Shown: in pieces, positions 46,053 through 57,795 of the stretch
Position numbering within the stretch: the first letter of the stretch is position 1
How the letters are laid out: every line of letters starts with the position of its first letter
Assembly: GCA_014529385.2 (NCBI GenBank)
Contig: CM043961.1
Span: forward strand, 16,038,478-16,102,477
Direction of reading: 5' to 3'
DNA from: Adiantum capillus-veneris
Taxonomy: Eukaryota > Streptophyta > Polypodiopsida > Polypodiales > Pteridaceae
Length of the DNA: 64,000 nt
The notes under the pieces: generated by a model
Databases searched by the model: none
Seen by the model: only the letters and a program-made list of their open reading frames with translations
Told to the model about the DNA's origin: nothing
Translations under genes and position numbers: made by a program

Positions 46053-46580
46053 TGGATGATTGCAGAGGAGGCTGAGATGTCAGCGGTTATGCAGTCATTC
46101 CTTTCTATGCTCGACAGTGAGCATGGGGATATAGTTGTGCAGGATATGTCTTCCAGCAGACACCTAGAGCAGCTGGTTTGCTCTGAGGTTGCACGACAGG
46201 TTGATGCGTCTTTTGCGGACAGTCAGGAGATGCATGTGGCTGACACGCCTTGTCAGTCAGAGATGCCTATTGCCAGGGATATATATGTTGATGCATGCTC
46301 CGTAGAGCTAGCAGGGCCCGCTAGCATTGCATCGGCATTCGGTGGTCTCATGTATGAGATGTTGATCATGAGACCGGATATCGCAGCTGCAGTGGGAGCA
46401 TTTGCAGTTGGGGTTGTCAGTCGTTCGATGACTGATCTTGGCATAGAGCATAGGGGAGGTTTGCAGGTATTGCGTACATACTTGCAGTACGTGTGCGGTA
46501 CGTGTGGTGGTGTATGGACTTACACGGGAGCAGGACAGCCGGATGCACACGATCACAGCCAGCCAGTGGGCATCGGTTGA
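46053..46580 (+). CDS. In-frame continuation after TAG; RT-RNase H connection remnant
   Basis: This is in the same frame as the upstream ORF, open for 174 codons from ATG 46056 to TGA 46578-46580. Most of it is acidic and unrecognised (EEAEMSAVMQSFLSMLDSEH). Near the end GGLMYEMLIMRPDIAAAVG and GLQVLRTYLQYVCGT match the copia segment between RT and RNase H (normally GSLMYAMLCTRPDI... and LRYLRGT). RNase H itself is absent. Stop read-through is possible but not shown; the TAG may simply be a mutation. Confidence 0.55.
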   Translation, partial: WMIAEEAEMSAVMQSFLSMLDSEHGDIVVQDMSSSRHLEQLVCSEVARQVDASFADSQEMHVADTPCQSEMPIARDIYVDACSVELAGPASIASAFGGLMYEMLIMRPDIAAAVGAFAVGVVSRSMTDLGIEHRGGLQVLRTYLQYVCGTCGGVWTYTGAGQPDAHDHSQPVGIG

Positions 46581-46648
46581 GAGCGGTTTTCTCTCACCTT
46601 TTTTAGTCTTTAGACTAGGTTCCCTTGCTTAAAGGCACAGTCGCCTTT

Positions 46649-46659
46649 AAGTGGGAGGT
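46649..46659 (+). other. Polypurine tract of young copia element
   Basis: aagtgggaggt directly before the 3' LTR. Confidence 0.85.
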
Positions 46660-46846
46660 TGTTGGGGTATAGGCGCCTGTGCCTTGCCCGGCCGCCCAGA
46701 GTCTGGGCGCCCACTGACTTGTATACCTTATACATAGCATAAGTGTATAGGGGGCTGCTCACTCTTTTGAGTCTCCCCACCCACATCGTGTCTGTCTCCT
46801 TCTCTCTCTCTCACTCTCCGTCTGTGGTGCTCCCCGATCCCCTTCA
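46660..46846 (+). repeat. 3' LTR of young copia element (187 bp)
   Basis: Appears identical to the 5' LTR; followed by nine C (46847-46855). Confidence 0.95.
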
Positions 46847-46855
46847 CCCCCCCCC

Positions 46856-48115
46856 TGAGGTTGAAATGAATCTAGGAACAAAAACAAACAAACAGTGCAA
46901 AATTGAAATTGAAATGGATGATGGAACAATACTTTCAATGCATCAAGAAAAATGCAGAATAAAACGCCTTTCATATCTCACTCAAAACTCTCTATGCCTC
47001 TCAAGAGTAGATCTAGTAAGTCCCCGACTTCTAGCCTCTAGTCTACCTGCTTGACTGCTAACGTGTAAACAAAACGGATATCAAAAACTAAAGACAAGAA
47101 TGCTACAATGGCGACTAGGTCACTCACCACCTAAGGATCACTATCCCTAGCAATGACGCCATTGTAAGTGGGTGGCCACATTCAGATGTCTGCAACATAG
47201 TTGTCTGGCACTAACATATTGTCAATACTCAAGGAAGCGACTCAGATGGGACACAAAGACTCTTTGAGGGTGTCAACCTCAAGAAATGAACCTACAAAAT
47301 AACGCCATCTTTAGCACTAGCAAATCTATCACTTTCTTCTCGAGTAATTTGCCTACGTCATGTCTCACCGCTCTAGGTTGTTGTGCCATTTCGGCACTCG
47401 ACGGACTCGAAATGCAACAAAACTATAGGAGGAGGTCTAAGAGGTCTAGGGGCACTATCCTACCAAGTCTAGTTGCAATCTAGCAAGGTACCAAAATCAA
47501 GATCCATCATGATTTCGACGGACTCAAAATGCAACAAAACTTTAGGAGGAGGTCTAAGAGGTCTAGGGGCACTATCCTACCAAGTCTAGTTGCAATCTAG
47601 CAAGGTACCAAAATCAAGATCCATCATGATTAAGATCATGAAAAGTGAAACAGAACTATCCAGAAAGGTCGCCCTATGGTCTAGGAACACTCTTTTATGG
47701 TCAAAACGTCAAATAAAAACCATTTATGTACTCAAAATAGCAGATTTAGATCGTAGATAAGCAATTCATGAACCACATCAAAATTGAGAATGATTATACT
47801 TAACTTAAAGAGCACAAGACAAGGAACACAATGCAATTGTCGGAATCAAATTTGGATTATCAGAGCTTGAGAATACTCGATTACAAAATTCTTAAGAGTA
47901 GCTGCTCTCACTCCTTGCTCAAAAGCTCTCCAAAACTTTAGATAATGATACAAAGGTTATGTTCAAACTTAAAAAATTGAACTTTATACCTAGGGTTCTT
48001 TTGGCCAGTGGTCGGCTTACAAGGCTAAACTCAAGACAAGAGACTATAATTCAGATTTTATAGTGATATGGCTCAAGAACCATGTGGCTCAATATCACTG
48101 CTTTTTTTAACAAGG
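46856..48115. other. Non-coding region with a recent 117-bp tandem duplication
   Basis: Copies 47399-47515 and 47516-47632 (cgacggactc... to ...catcatgatt) are almost identical. The rest shows no recognised protein. Confidence 0.6.
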
Positions 48116-49345
48116 ATTCCTTGAGGAAAAAATAATAGGATTACAAGAATGATGGCTTGGACTAGGAGGGTGCTTGTTGGGTCCATCTTCTAACAACATT
48201 GTATGTCAAAAGACAAAGTATGATAGAGGGGAGCAGCCTGGGCTTTCTTCTGCCATTGCCTATACTTGATTCACCATGGGAAAGTATATCTATGGTTTTT
48301 TATCTTTGGATTACTCAAGTCCATACATGGGAACACGGGAAGATGGACAATAGTAGATTGGTTTAGCAAGCAATTGAATTTCATACCAATCAAAAAAACT
48401 ATTAAAGCATACCATATGGCAACCTTTACTATCTCACATGTCTTTAAGTACCATGGCTTACCAATGTCTATAGTATCCAATAAGGATGCAAGAATGACGA
48501 GTAATTTCTAGAAGGGACTAAGTTGAATTTCTCTTCGGTCTATCACCCACAAATGGAGTGAGATAGCAAATTCAACTATCATTGCTCTACTTAAAGCCTA
48601 TGTAGATCAAAGATATCAATGAGAAAAGAATTTATGCTTAGTAGAACAACATTGACCATACTTCTACACGAAAAGGCACCCTTCAAAGTAATTAAAGGAA
48701 GATCCAAGGTCCCATTGATAATCAAGACACTTGGGAATATATTTGCTACTACTGATGAGTATAGTAGAGATCTTAAAGCATCTTTTCAAAAGATCAAATA
48801 AGCTATATCCGTCACTCAACATAAGCGAAAGGATATTGTTGATAAGCGTAGATGAGCCTTGACCTTCAAAGAAAATAACTGGGTATGCTCAAGTTTCCAA
48901 AATCACGCCTAATTCACACTACGGGCATGGGAACACAAGGACAACCAAAAGGTCACTAGAAACATTATGCTCAGTTAGCAAAAAGATATTATGGCCATTT
49001 CAAATTCTCATGCCAATCAATGAAACAATTACAAGTTACGTTACCAAGTACCTGGCTCATTCATAATGACTTTCATGTGAGTCTCTTCAAACCTTATAAG
49101 GGAGGCCCACCCAAAGAACTAGCCATTGAAGAACCACCTGAGTTTGAGGGTCAAGAAGATTTTTTGCATCCAGAGAGCATCATACAACACGAAGACAAGG
49201 TTTTAAGAAGTGGTAAGACTATCCGACAATATCTTGTCAAATTTACAAATTATCCTTTTGAAGATGGAAGGTGGATGCAAGACATCCACCTAAAGGATAA
49301 TGTAAACCTTCTAAATACTTACAATAACTCCTATCAAAGTTAAGA
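48116..49345 (+). pseudogene. Ty3/gypsy integrase and chromodomain-type C-terminus
   Basis: The C-terminal edge of the integrase zinc finger is near 48205 (CQKTKYDRGEQPGLSS in one frame). The core reads TGRWTIVDWFSKQLNFIPIK and FKYHGLPMSIVSNKDARMTS (48266-48511). The YHPQ...SE block near 48540 is damaged. KAPFKVIKGRSKVPLIIKTL and RDLKASFQKIK follow, then LPSTWLIHNDFHVSLFKPYK. Last is a chromodomain-like PESIIQHEDKVLRSGKTIRQ and YLVKFTNYPFEDGRWMQD (49020-49343). Chromodomains of such elements steer integration to marked chromatin. Stops and frameshifts break the gene. Confidence 0.85.
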
Positions 49346-49677
49346 ATCATTTATAAAGAAGTATATTTCATTAAAAAAATTTGTCTTGTTTGACTCTAAG
49401 ATTCCTTTTGAATGTTCATAAGTTTGAAGTGTATGCATACCATAAATCACACTTTTGGTAGCTCTCAAGCATCTAGTAGACCTTGTCAATCTATTATGAA
49501 AGATGATTAGGGCTAGATAAACGCATGCTGGCAACAGCTAATCCTTCCAAGCCCCAAGCGGAATCAGTCTCTCCACTATGGAAGAATGTCAACGAGTAAA
49601 GAGAGATCCTTTACCGAAAGCAACAGGACTACTTATGACTTTATTTTTCCACCCCATAGTCGAGGAAGACTATGATT
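49346..49677 (+). other. 3' untranslated region of gypsy element
   Basis: Non-coding sequence between the chromodomain stop and a purine tract. Confidence 0.45.
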
Positions 49678-49692
49678 TCAAGGGAGAGGTAA
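49678..49692 (+). other. Polypurine tract of gypsy element
   Basis: tcaagggagaggtaa precedes TGTCATGAATATC, a plausible 3' LTR start. Confidence 0.65.
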
Positions 49693-50706
49693 TGTCATGA
49701 ATATCAATTTCTAAACTTACAAAAGTATTTTCCAACTTAAATTGGCCACTTAAGTCCAAGGAAAATAAAAAGAGAACAAGTGAAAGCAATTAAGTGTGCT
49801 AATGGACCAACTGGTCAAGGCTTGGGACCAAAAGGGAAAATTCCATAAAAGAGCAAGGGTAATTGCTAATTAGTTATCTCGGTCATGAGTACATGTCAAG
49901 AAAGGATAAATGTATCCGGGCAACCTTGATCGAAGGTACAGGACAAAGGAGATGAATGAGAGAAAGTATGGAAATCCAAAAAATAGAAAGTGAATCTGCT
50001 AAGCTCAAGTCATTAGAATAACTCTCTAGACTCTAAGTATGAAGTCTCGGAAGCCTCAGGGTAAAATTCTAACTTACCACAAAATGTCTGAATTTAGTAG
50101 ATCTAAATTTAGCAGGTTTTTGGAGTAGCTTGATGGCACCTCCAAAGCACTATGCTAAGGTTTTTCATAGGAGGTGGAAGTTTTAGATCCCAAAGGATGA
50201 GCTTTATTTTTACCAAAAGTCGATCCTAATTTAGCAGGTCCTAAATTAGCAGGTAAGTTGTAGCCCCAAGTCAACTTCATAAGCCTCCAAGGTTTGTGCA
50301 AAGGTCTTGCACCCGAGCTAGTTAATTAAAAGGTAAGTTTATAGATTTTATTGAACGAAAGGGAAAATCTAAAGACTAAGGCTAGATCAGACCTTCCTCA
50401 TTTAGTAAGTTGACTCTAGTCTTTGTTTACTAAGCTTAGCTAGGCCACATGTATAATGTAGCATACACTTGCTTTGTGTGAACTTAACAAGTGTGTGGTG
50501 TGTGCACTTTCCAAGAAGATGCAAGAGGGGACACGTTTTGGACATGCTTGAGTTGCACTAGAGGAGTTCCCACCTCATTGGTCAAGAGGGAAGCATTCGA
50601 ATTCAAGTCTAGATGGAAACTTACATAAGATATATAAGAGGGGGATCCTTGCATTTGTGAGACTCTTGATCCTCTCGCACGTACTCTCAAGTGCACAAGA
50701 TTGACA

Positions 50707-50746
<40 letters not shown>

Positions 50747-50760
50747 GGGAGCTCTAGAGA
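49693..50760 (+). repeat. Probable 3' LTR of gypsy element
   Basis: It starts TGTCATGAATATC right after the purine tract. It contains gatatataagaggggg (about 50630), a good TATA box position, then a (TC)n run (50710-50744) near the U5 side. The right end is uncertain because no partner LTR is in the window. Confidence 0.45.
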
Positions 50761-51349
50761 TGGACTCTATGCTCAATCTCTTGGCTATGCAGGAAAATCC
50801 AAGCCAATCAAAGTTTCTTCTTCTCTATCTATACTATTCTATTACTAAGCTATGCTAAGATCTTTCCCATGAGCAAATGTACAACTTGAAAAATACTTCT
50901 CTCCATCTTCATCTTCCTCTTCCCTAGAGTTCCTTTCTCCCTACTCGGGTGTTTAGGATTTGAGAAGAAGGGTTCTACCATGGAGTCTTGAAGACACCAC
51001 CTTCTTAATTCAAGCAATTCTTTGCAAGAGCACAAACGTGTATTGTAAAAAAGCTCTCTTTTGAGAGGATTATAATACAAGTCCTTTTGGGGGGAAGATC
51101 GGCTCCAAGCAAATCTGGTCCTCATCGATTTGTCAATCTTAATTAGTTATTCTCTTTGAATTATGGGTAAAATTGTTTTAAATGTGTATTTGTGTAAAGA
51201 AATCATCCCATCACAACCCTATGTTCTCCTTGCTATCTCTCTCCTTTCATAGTTATATTCTGTTGAATCTAAAAGTAAGTGTAGATTCTCTGACAGCTGG
51301 CAACATTTGCGACTATGCCCGAGAGGAATCAAGCTACTTTGATACCAAT
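50761..51349. other. Non-coding region
   Basis: A 91-codon minus ORF (51125-50850) has no recognised motif. The last bases (ctactttgataccaa, 51335-51349) are a decayed primer-binding site next to the lone LTR. Confidence 0.4.
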
Positions 51350-51576
51350 TGTTGCAATTAGGGTTGCAAAGAAACACACACGGCTTGGAAAATATGAATA
51401 AGCTCAAGGCACACAAGAGAGAGCATATTTCTTAGTGCACAATGGAAAGATAAGTTAGCCCTAGAATAATGGGTGTATATACAATGCACGGGGGAAAAAC
51501 CTCCTAGTGAGCAAAAAAAAATACCCTGGCGGCCCTAAGAGTGTTCACACACATCACTACATTGTATATGATAACA
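51350..51576 (-). repeat. Lone copia LTR, same family as 19217/24123
   Basis: 227 bp, tgttgcaattagggttgc to tgataaca. It matches the two LTRs of the 19.2-24.4-kb element in order and length but is more diverged. A degenerate primer-binding site on its left shows that it was a 5' LTR of a minus-strand copy whose body is gone, rather than a clean solo LTR. Confidence 0.8.
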
Positions 51577-52199
51577 AAATGTAGCTTACAAAGATTCAAG
51601 TGATTAAAAAAAAATAAGACTTAAGTCTTGGATAAAGAGGATAAATCTTAGGACTTTCCTAACGAAATCTAAAATGATAAGAGAGATGCAAAGCTAAATG
51701 CACCGAATAGTTGGATAACCAAAGAGAAAGTACTATGTCAAAATTCAAGTGTAAAATGCACTACTTGATGCCTATGGATACTACAAATTGTGTGAAATAC
51801 AAAATCACAAAGAGATATTCAAGTCCCTTGCAAACAAAGGAAACAAAAAAGAATAGAACCAAACCAAGAAGAGATATTCAAGTCCCTTGCAAACAAAGGA
51901 AACAAAAAAGAATAGAACCAAACCAAGAAAGACCAAAGAAAAGAACAATCACCAAAAATAACCACATTCAAATAAAAAAATAAATACCAAGAACTGAAAC
52001 AAACTCTTAAAGAGGTTTGGATTATCATGATGGAAATTGAGAAAGAATCGAAGTTAGATCAGATTAGTGTTCCATCCCATTACAAGAGGTACACAGTCTA
52101 TGATTAAACGATTGTGATAAAAGAGCCAATGAGAGAGATCAAAGGACCAAGGATATCTTACTATGGACCTAAGAAAGCAAAGAAGATTGACCTAGAAAA
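51577..52199. repeat. A-rich region with a two-copy 59-bp tandem duplication
   Basis: 51811-51869 and 51870-51928 (agagatattcaagtcccttg to gaaccaaaccaag) are almost identical. The surrounding sequence, possibly decayed pol upstream of the RT, has no recognisable motif. Confidence 0.7.
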
Positions 52200-54770
52200 A
52201 TATAGAGAAGAGCCAAGGTCTACGTATATTGTGAATAATCTAACTCTTGAAAGAGGAGGAGATCTTTATAGCAATACTCAAGGAATATAGAAATTTTTTG
52301 GTTTATCGTATAAAGATTTTAAACGAGTGGTTTTTGAAATTTTCAAGCATATAATCCCTCTTAATACTGATGCTAAACCAAGTAGACATCGTCCATGTAC
52401 CTACAATGAAACATTTACTAGAAACATCAAGGAGAAGATAGACAAATTAAAAGAAGCAGAATTCATCTATGAAATAGAACATATATATTGGGTCTCACCA
52501 ATTGTGGTTATGCCCAATAAAAATGGAAAATGGAGGGTGTGTGTCAACCTCAAAAAGGTGAACATTGCAACCATTCAAAAATTTCCTCTTAGCAAGCATG
52601 TACCGGAAAAAGTGGTTGTTGGCAAGGAAGCTTATAGCTTCTTAGATATCTTCTCTTGACATAATTAGATGGAAGTCAAACCCTGAAGATCAATATAACG
52701 TAGCCTTTTCCACTTGATGAGGTTTTTATGCATATAGAGTTTTGCATTTTAGCTTAACAAATGCATCATTGAACTTTTATAGACTAATGACCCACACGTT
52801 TAGACAATATCTATGGATATTCTAAGAAATTTTGCATGATTACCTTTGCATTCATTCCCAAGTAATCATGCATTGATTACCCTTGCCTTCATTCCCAAGT
52901 CATCATTCCTTGTCAAGAGAAAACCATATAGAGTATCTATGATAAGGTTTTTAGAAGTGTAGAATCTATAGACTGCCTAAATGATGAGAAATGTATCTTC
53001 ATGGTAAGAAAAGGCAAGATTCTTAGTCACAAAGTGTTTTAAAAAAAATCCATGGATTTCGAGAAGATCAAAGTGATCAAAGAATTTGCTAGACCTATGA
53101 CAATGAAATAAGTACAAGCCTTTATGGGCCCATTGTGGATATTATCAGATGATTCATCTACATGTATGCAGTAGTTGCTAAATCTCTTTACCCATTGATT
53201 GTGAACTTTGATTGGACAGAAGAATGTGAGAAATATTTTCAACACCTTAATAACTTCTTGATTTTTGCTACTACTTACTGACAAATCAATCCACATTTTT
53301 TATGGATCATCAAGATTTGCTTTATCTAGTAAAGAAACTCTGCAACATAGAATGTATTGTTTGATGGTTTATCATCTTGTTTGAGTTTGATTTCACACTA
53401 GTAGAGAAAGGTACAACCCCACCAAAGTGCTAAACACCTTTCATGGGTGATGCATGGGGAAACACCTATTCAAGTGGATGATGCTCTACTTGATTCATAT
53501 GTTCTTTAACATAAAAATGGTGCTTAGATGGAGTAAGCACCCACCATAGGAAGTATCCAACTAGAGAAATCAAAATCTCTCTTATTGTTGGTTGGACATC
53601 TCTATATATAGGGAATAGACCAACTATTGCAACCATGCATTGAGCCTAAAGAAATATTTTTCTATCTAGCTCAAGTGCATATTCAAAGTACTAGTTGTTA
53701 CAATGAAAAAGTGTAATCAATGCTTGATGATATTAGGTGTATATTGTCCAAATATAAGAAGGATAGTGCATGAGTATATAGATGAGGGTATGAGATGGTG
53801 GTAAACCGCCACAGGACCTTGTAACCATGTTTTAAATTATAGTGGTATCCAAGTGGAGAAACTACATTGTAATATACCTAATGACTAGAACCTTCCCTAA
53901 GGGACTGAGCAAGGCAAGGATCAAATCAACTGAAAAAGAAGCCTAAGAATATGAGATTATTTATAATCATCTATACAAAAGGAATAAATATGGGCAATTA
54001 GGAATGTGTGCAATAGAGAGTGAGTATATACTAATACTCAAGCAAGCACACGCAAGTCAAGCAAGAGGTCAGGACTATGAGATTATTTATAATCATCTAT
54101 AAAAAAGGATGATGGGAAATTATGAATGTGTGCAATAGAGAGTGAGTATATACCAATACTTAAGCAAGCGCTCGTAGGTCAAGCAAGAGGTCATTTTTTT
54201 GCTAATCATACATCCAAAGTAGTTATGGTTGCTAGTAATTGGTGACCATCCACAAGCCAATGTCCAGTCTAGAAGCACAAGCAAGATTTTGTGTACTATG
54301 CTTACCAAAATTGTAAGCAGGTCTATCTCAGATTGAGTGCAAAAGCTACACTCAGCTTTTATGGGCATATCAAGTTGCGCACAACACAATCTTTGGCATT
54401 AATGCTATATTGCTCTTGAAGTTTTTAATTCCTACTCTACACATAGATACAGAATTAAAGTGGATAGGGAATGAATTGTTAACAAGAATTGATCAACTTG
54501 AACATTTATATAAAGCATGACTTAGACCCATAGCCAACATACATGCTAAAAATAATCCATGAAGGAATTTCACAATCAACATGCAAAATTAGGGATTTTT
54601 CAATAGGTGGTAACGGCCTGGTATACACCTTGAAACAAATGCAAAGAAAAAGAAATGACAAAAAAATGGATTTTTTGTGGTTCATTGCATATCACCAAGC
54701 GATGATGTTTGCAGATGCTACAGAGGATACCCCTAGTAAAATCTACCATTGTATTTACCAATTTGTAAAA
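52200..54770 (+). pseudogene. Ty3/gypsy pol pseudogene (RT, RNase H, part of integrase)
   Basis: RT reads IPLNTDAKPSRHRPCTYNET, INKL-type KIDKLKEAEFIYEIEHIYW, VSPIVVMPNKNGKWRVCVNL and EAYSFLDIFS (52327-52660), then decays. RNase H traces follow: DWTEECEKYFQHLNNFL (53210), FFMDHQDLLYLVKKLCN (53300) and FEFDFTLVEKGTTPPK (53390). Beyond it are LEKSKSLLLLVGHL and IEPKEIFFYLAQVHIQSTS (53560-53690), typical of the RNase H to integrase spacer. An integrase C-terminal part reads QLLWAYQVAHNTIFGINA and WIGNELLTRIDQLEHLYKA (54345-54520), then FSIGGNGLVYTLK (54600). The integrase catalytic core is missing. Confidence 0.8.
53947..54194. repeat. Two-copy tandem duplication of about 125 bp in gypsy pol
   Basis: Two copies (about 53947-54072 and 54075-54194) run from atgagattatttataatcat to caagcaagaggtca. 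It lies where the integrase core should be. Confidence 0.8.
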
Positions 54771-57180
54771 GTGCATGAGATTATCAGATGTACTATGTTG
54801 TAAATGCCCAATTATTTTTTCTATAAATGTACAATACTCATAGGAAGTGGACCGAGAGGTCACATATTGAAATCCCTAGGTATATAAGTCATTCTTGAAG
54901 GCTATTTTAGAGAGACTTTTGAATAAACTATCGGACCAATGAAGCTTAGCTATAGAGAACTTTTGTAAAATTAACATTTCTCTTAATCTGGTGATCCAAA
55001 TCAACTTTTGACATTTCCATCCCTCTCCTCTTGCTCTTTCTGTTGAATGTATTCACTGTCAATTTGATGAAAGTTCTTGTCAATTTTGTGTGAGTTTACA
55101 TTTGTTGTTAAGAAATATTTTAAGTTTAAATGCTAATCTTTTTATAGGAGGTTGATCCTAGTCCTTAGCGACAGCGGCTGTTAGAAAGTTTCCAATTGCA
55201 GCTTGATTATCATTGTAACAATGGATTGCAATTTGTGTACCCTGCAAAATTAGGTTTCGGTTATGTAGAATTGTTACGATAGCCATTACCTACCTTCTCC
55301 TAGATTTTTGAAGTATTTAAAGCAGTGTTAACTAAGAAGTCATCAACTGATTAGTTGGCATGAGCATTGACTATTTACCTGATGATTGGTTGCTATTTTT
55401 TCATTTGTGATTGCTCTTGAGTGCATCTTCTAGAAGTCTCCATTGTGATTGACAACTCAATGCATCTATGTGTCCCATCTCAATCGCTTCTCTAAGTATT
55501 GACATTGTGTATGTTAGTGCTAGATAGTTACGCTATACACATCCGTCACAACGATCCACTAGCATTGGCACCATTGTTAAGGATTCAATATTATGATGGT
55601 CGGGTAACATTGTGACCCTACTTACGTTTATCCAAAACTTTAGAAAAATCGTTCCATATTGACCAGTGATATGAAGGCAAAATGGGGTTTGGTCACTTTA
55701 GAGAGTCTTGGAGTCGGGGACTAGCTAGATCTTTTCTTTTGGTAGCAAAGAGTGTTTGTGATTGAAGGTAAATCCAAGCATTGCCAAATTGCAAATTTCT
55801 TTAAAAGGTTTTCCACTCCACCATCATTTGTCATAATTTCAAGCTTTGTTTATTTCATTCGGCAATCTTTCATTTCAGTTTATATGAGTATGTTAAGTAG
55901 GCCAAGACATTAATAATCTGAGCTACCCACTCACAAAATATCAAGGAAATAGCTTCCAATACCCTAAGGAACATATAAGTTTGGTTGCAAACTAGTGGGG
56001 AACATGGATTGTGATCCACGTACCTCGGAGCTAAAACTTTGACATTTGTGTAGACTTTCAAACCTCATCACTTGCAAACACCAATTGCCACAATTTGGGT
56101 ACAAAAAGAACTGTAAAACCTCATCGAAATTAACAGATTTAAATTTTTTTAATCAAATTCACCAAGACAAAGTGCAAAGGAATCCCGAGAAATTGAAGTC
56201 TAAATGAGAAATGCTCTTGTGAAAAACTTTCAATTAACCTCCTCTACAAGTGGTACAAATCTTGAAGCGAAGTCATTCTAGTGATGGATCGCAAACCCTT
56301 AGAGTGATTTTTGACTAGAGAGGTACTCACTACACAAATCCAATATCAAGAAACATACTTAGCGCATTGGGTCACAAAAAAGACCTAGAAGTCAAAGGAA
56401 AATACTCAAAATAGGGAAGTATACAAAAATCGCTAGACTTACCAAAGAACTAGGGTTTGACCTATTCAAAGAGGTCCAAATTGAAAAGGTTGTAGATACA
56501 CTCTCTTGACATAATGTGTGACCAGCTATTAAAAGATCATGCCCAGATGTTGCACAACATAGATCGTGATACATCATTTTCAGTAAACTAAAGTGAGGTT
56601 CATACCACACATAACCCTAGTGTCAAGAAGCCTAGTGGTTTTTCCAATCACAATTTGGACAAATATAAGCATTTTGACAAAGTTGAAAGTTGTTTCAAAT
56701 TTTGGAATCAACAAGTCGATAAAAATTTGGTAGATTCTGAGTGTAAATAGCCAATAAACTCAAGAACTCTCAAGTAATATTTGTTTCCAAGTTGAGAGCC
56801 AAGGGTTTCTATCAACAAGTAGCACACATTTATGAAGGAGGTACACACATTCTTGGAAATTAGGTAGCAGATTGGGATTCTACATTACCTTCTACTACAA
56901 ATTTTCATGGTTTTAAGATCAAGATGATTGTGTCAATCTAGAAATCTATTCCAAGGATACATAGTTAGTACCATATCAAGGGAAGAGAGAATAGATATGG
57001 GTTTTCAAAGCCTTCATAGACCATTCAAGAAGGAATCTTGTTGGTGGATACATCATTTGATAACTACTATCAAATCATGTCTGAAAGATTTGCACATGTG
57101 AGTTTTAAGAGTGAAGCTGAGATCCATGGGCATCCAATGCTAAACCAAAAATAAAACTTGTGAAACTGAAATACTTGTTT
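54771..57180. other. Long non-coding region with one palindrome unit
   Basis: A single site acatggattgtgatccacgt lies at 56002-56021, member of the dispersed palindrome family. The rest has no recognised genes; ORFs such as 55870-56061 and 56392-56610 are short and without motifs. Confidence 0.45.
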
Positions 57181-57189
57181 GAAAATGAC

Positions 57190-57795
57190 AAGGAGCCAAA
57201 ATGTACAAAGACTCAATGGAGCATTATTGTATCGGGATAATTGATCAATCCTGTGAGTTCAAGGAGCTAGTGCATGTAGATTATAATGGGGATAGAAACT
57301 TTGATGAAGATGCAGTTGAGTATCAAGTTATATTGGACCCACATATTGTTAATAATTAATGCATGATGGGTACTAAAGCAAAATTTAACAAGGAACCAGA
57401 GGAGAGACTAACAAACTATGCTTATATGGCCCTATATAGGTTCATCAATATGCATCAACATAACTTCTTTAAGTGTGTAGAGCCCAACGCTAGAGACTTA
57501 ATGGACCAAAAGACTCACCATGTATTCACGCATGCAGATATCAAGGGAGTCGAAAATCTTATGGTAGATAGATATGGATGAGAGTATGAACCTTATGATC
57601 CAATCGAGTTGGAACAATACACATATGTGGGTACTCCGATATCTACTCACTACATACCACCAAGTGTGAGTACACCAAGGATGTCAAAAACCCATCCACA
57701 TAGTTTTGAGACACAAATGGTGGGGAGAACTAGATTCAATGAATCTGAGGAACATACACATGTTTTGGGGTCACAACCTACAAGATCAATGTGAT
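57190..57795 (+). pseudogene. Unrecognised protein-like plus-strand stretch
   Basis: One plus-strand frame stays open for most of 600 bases with few stops. It includes ELVHVDYNGDRNFDEDAVEY, MALYRFINMHQHNFFKCVEP, NARDLMDQKTHHVFTHADIK, LMVDRYG, stop, EYEPYDPIELEQYTYVG and a Ser/Thr/Pro-rich tail. This looks like former coding sequence. It precedes an RNase H fragment (58170 on), so it may be gag of the same element with the intervening pol deleted, but I do not recognise it. Confidence 0.35.

Larger units (their letters stand above)
43163..46846 (+). mobile_element. Young non-autonomous Ty1/copia element (gag-protease only)
   Basis: Two 187-bp LTRs (43163-43349, 46660-46846) appear identical base for base, begin TGTTGGGGTATAGG and end CCCCTTCA. 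A perfect initiator-Met primer-binding site (43352-43363) and a purine tract (46649-46659) are in place. The element sits inside a C run, so the 5-bp duplication is CCCCC. The interior has a long leader and one frame from 44751 to 46580 broken only by a TAG at 46050-46052. It encodes gag- and protease-like parts plus traces of the RT-RNase H connection, but no integrase core, RT or RNase H. It was recently mobilised by enzymes from elsewhere. Confidence 0.92.
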
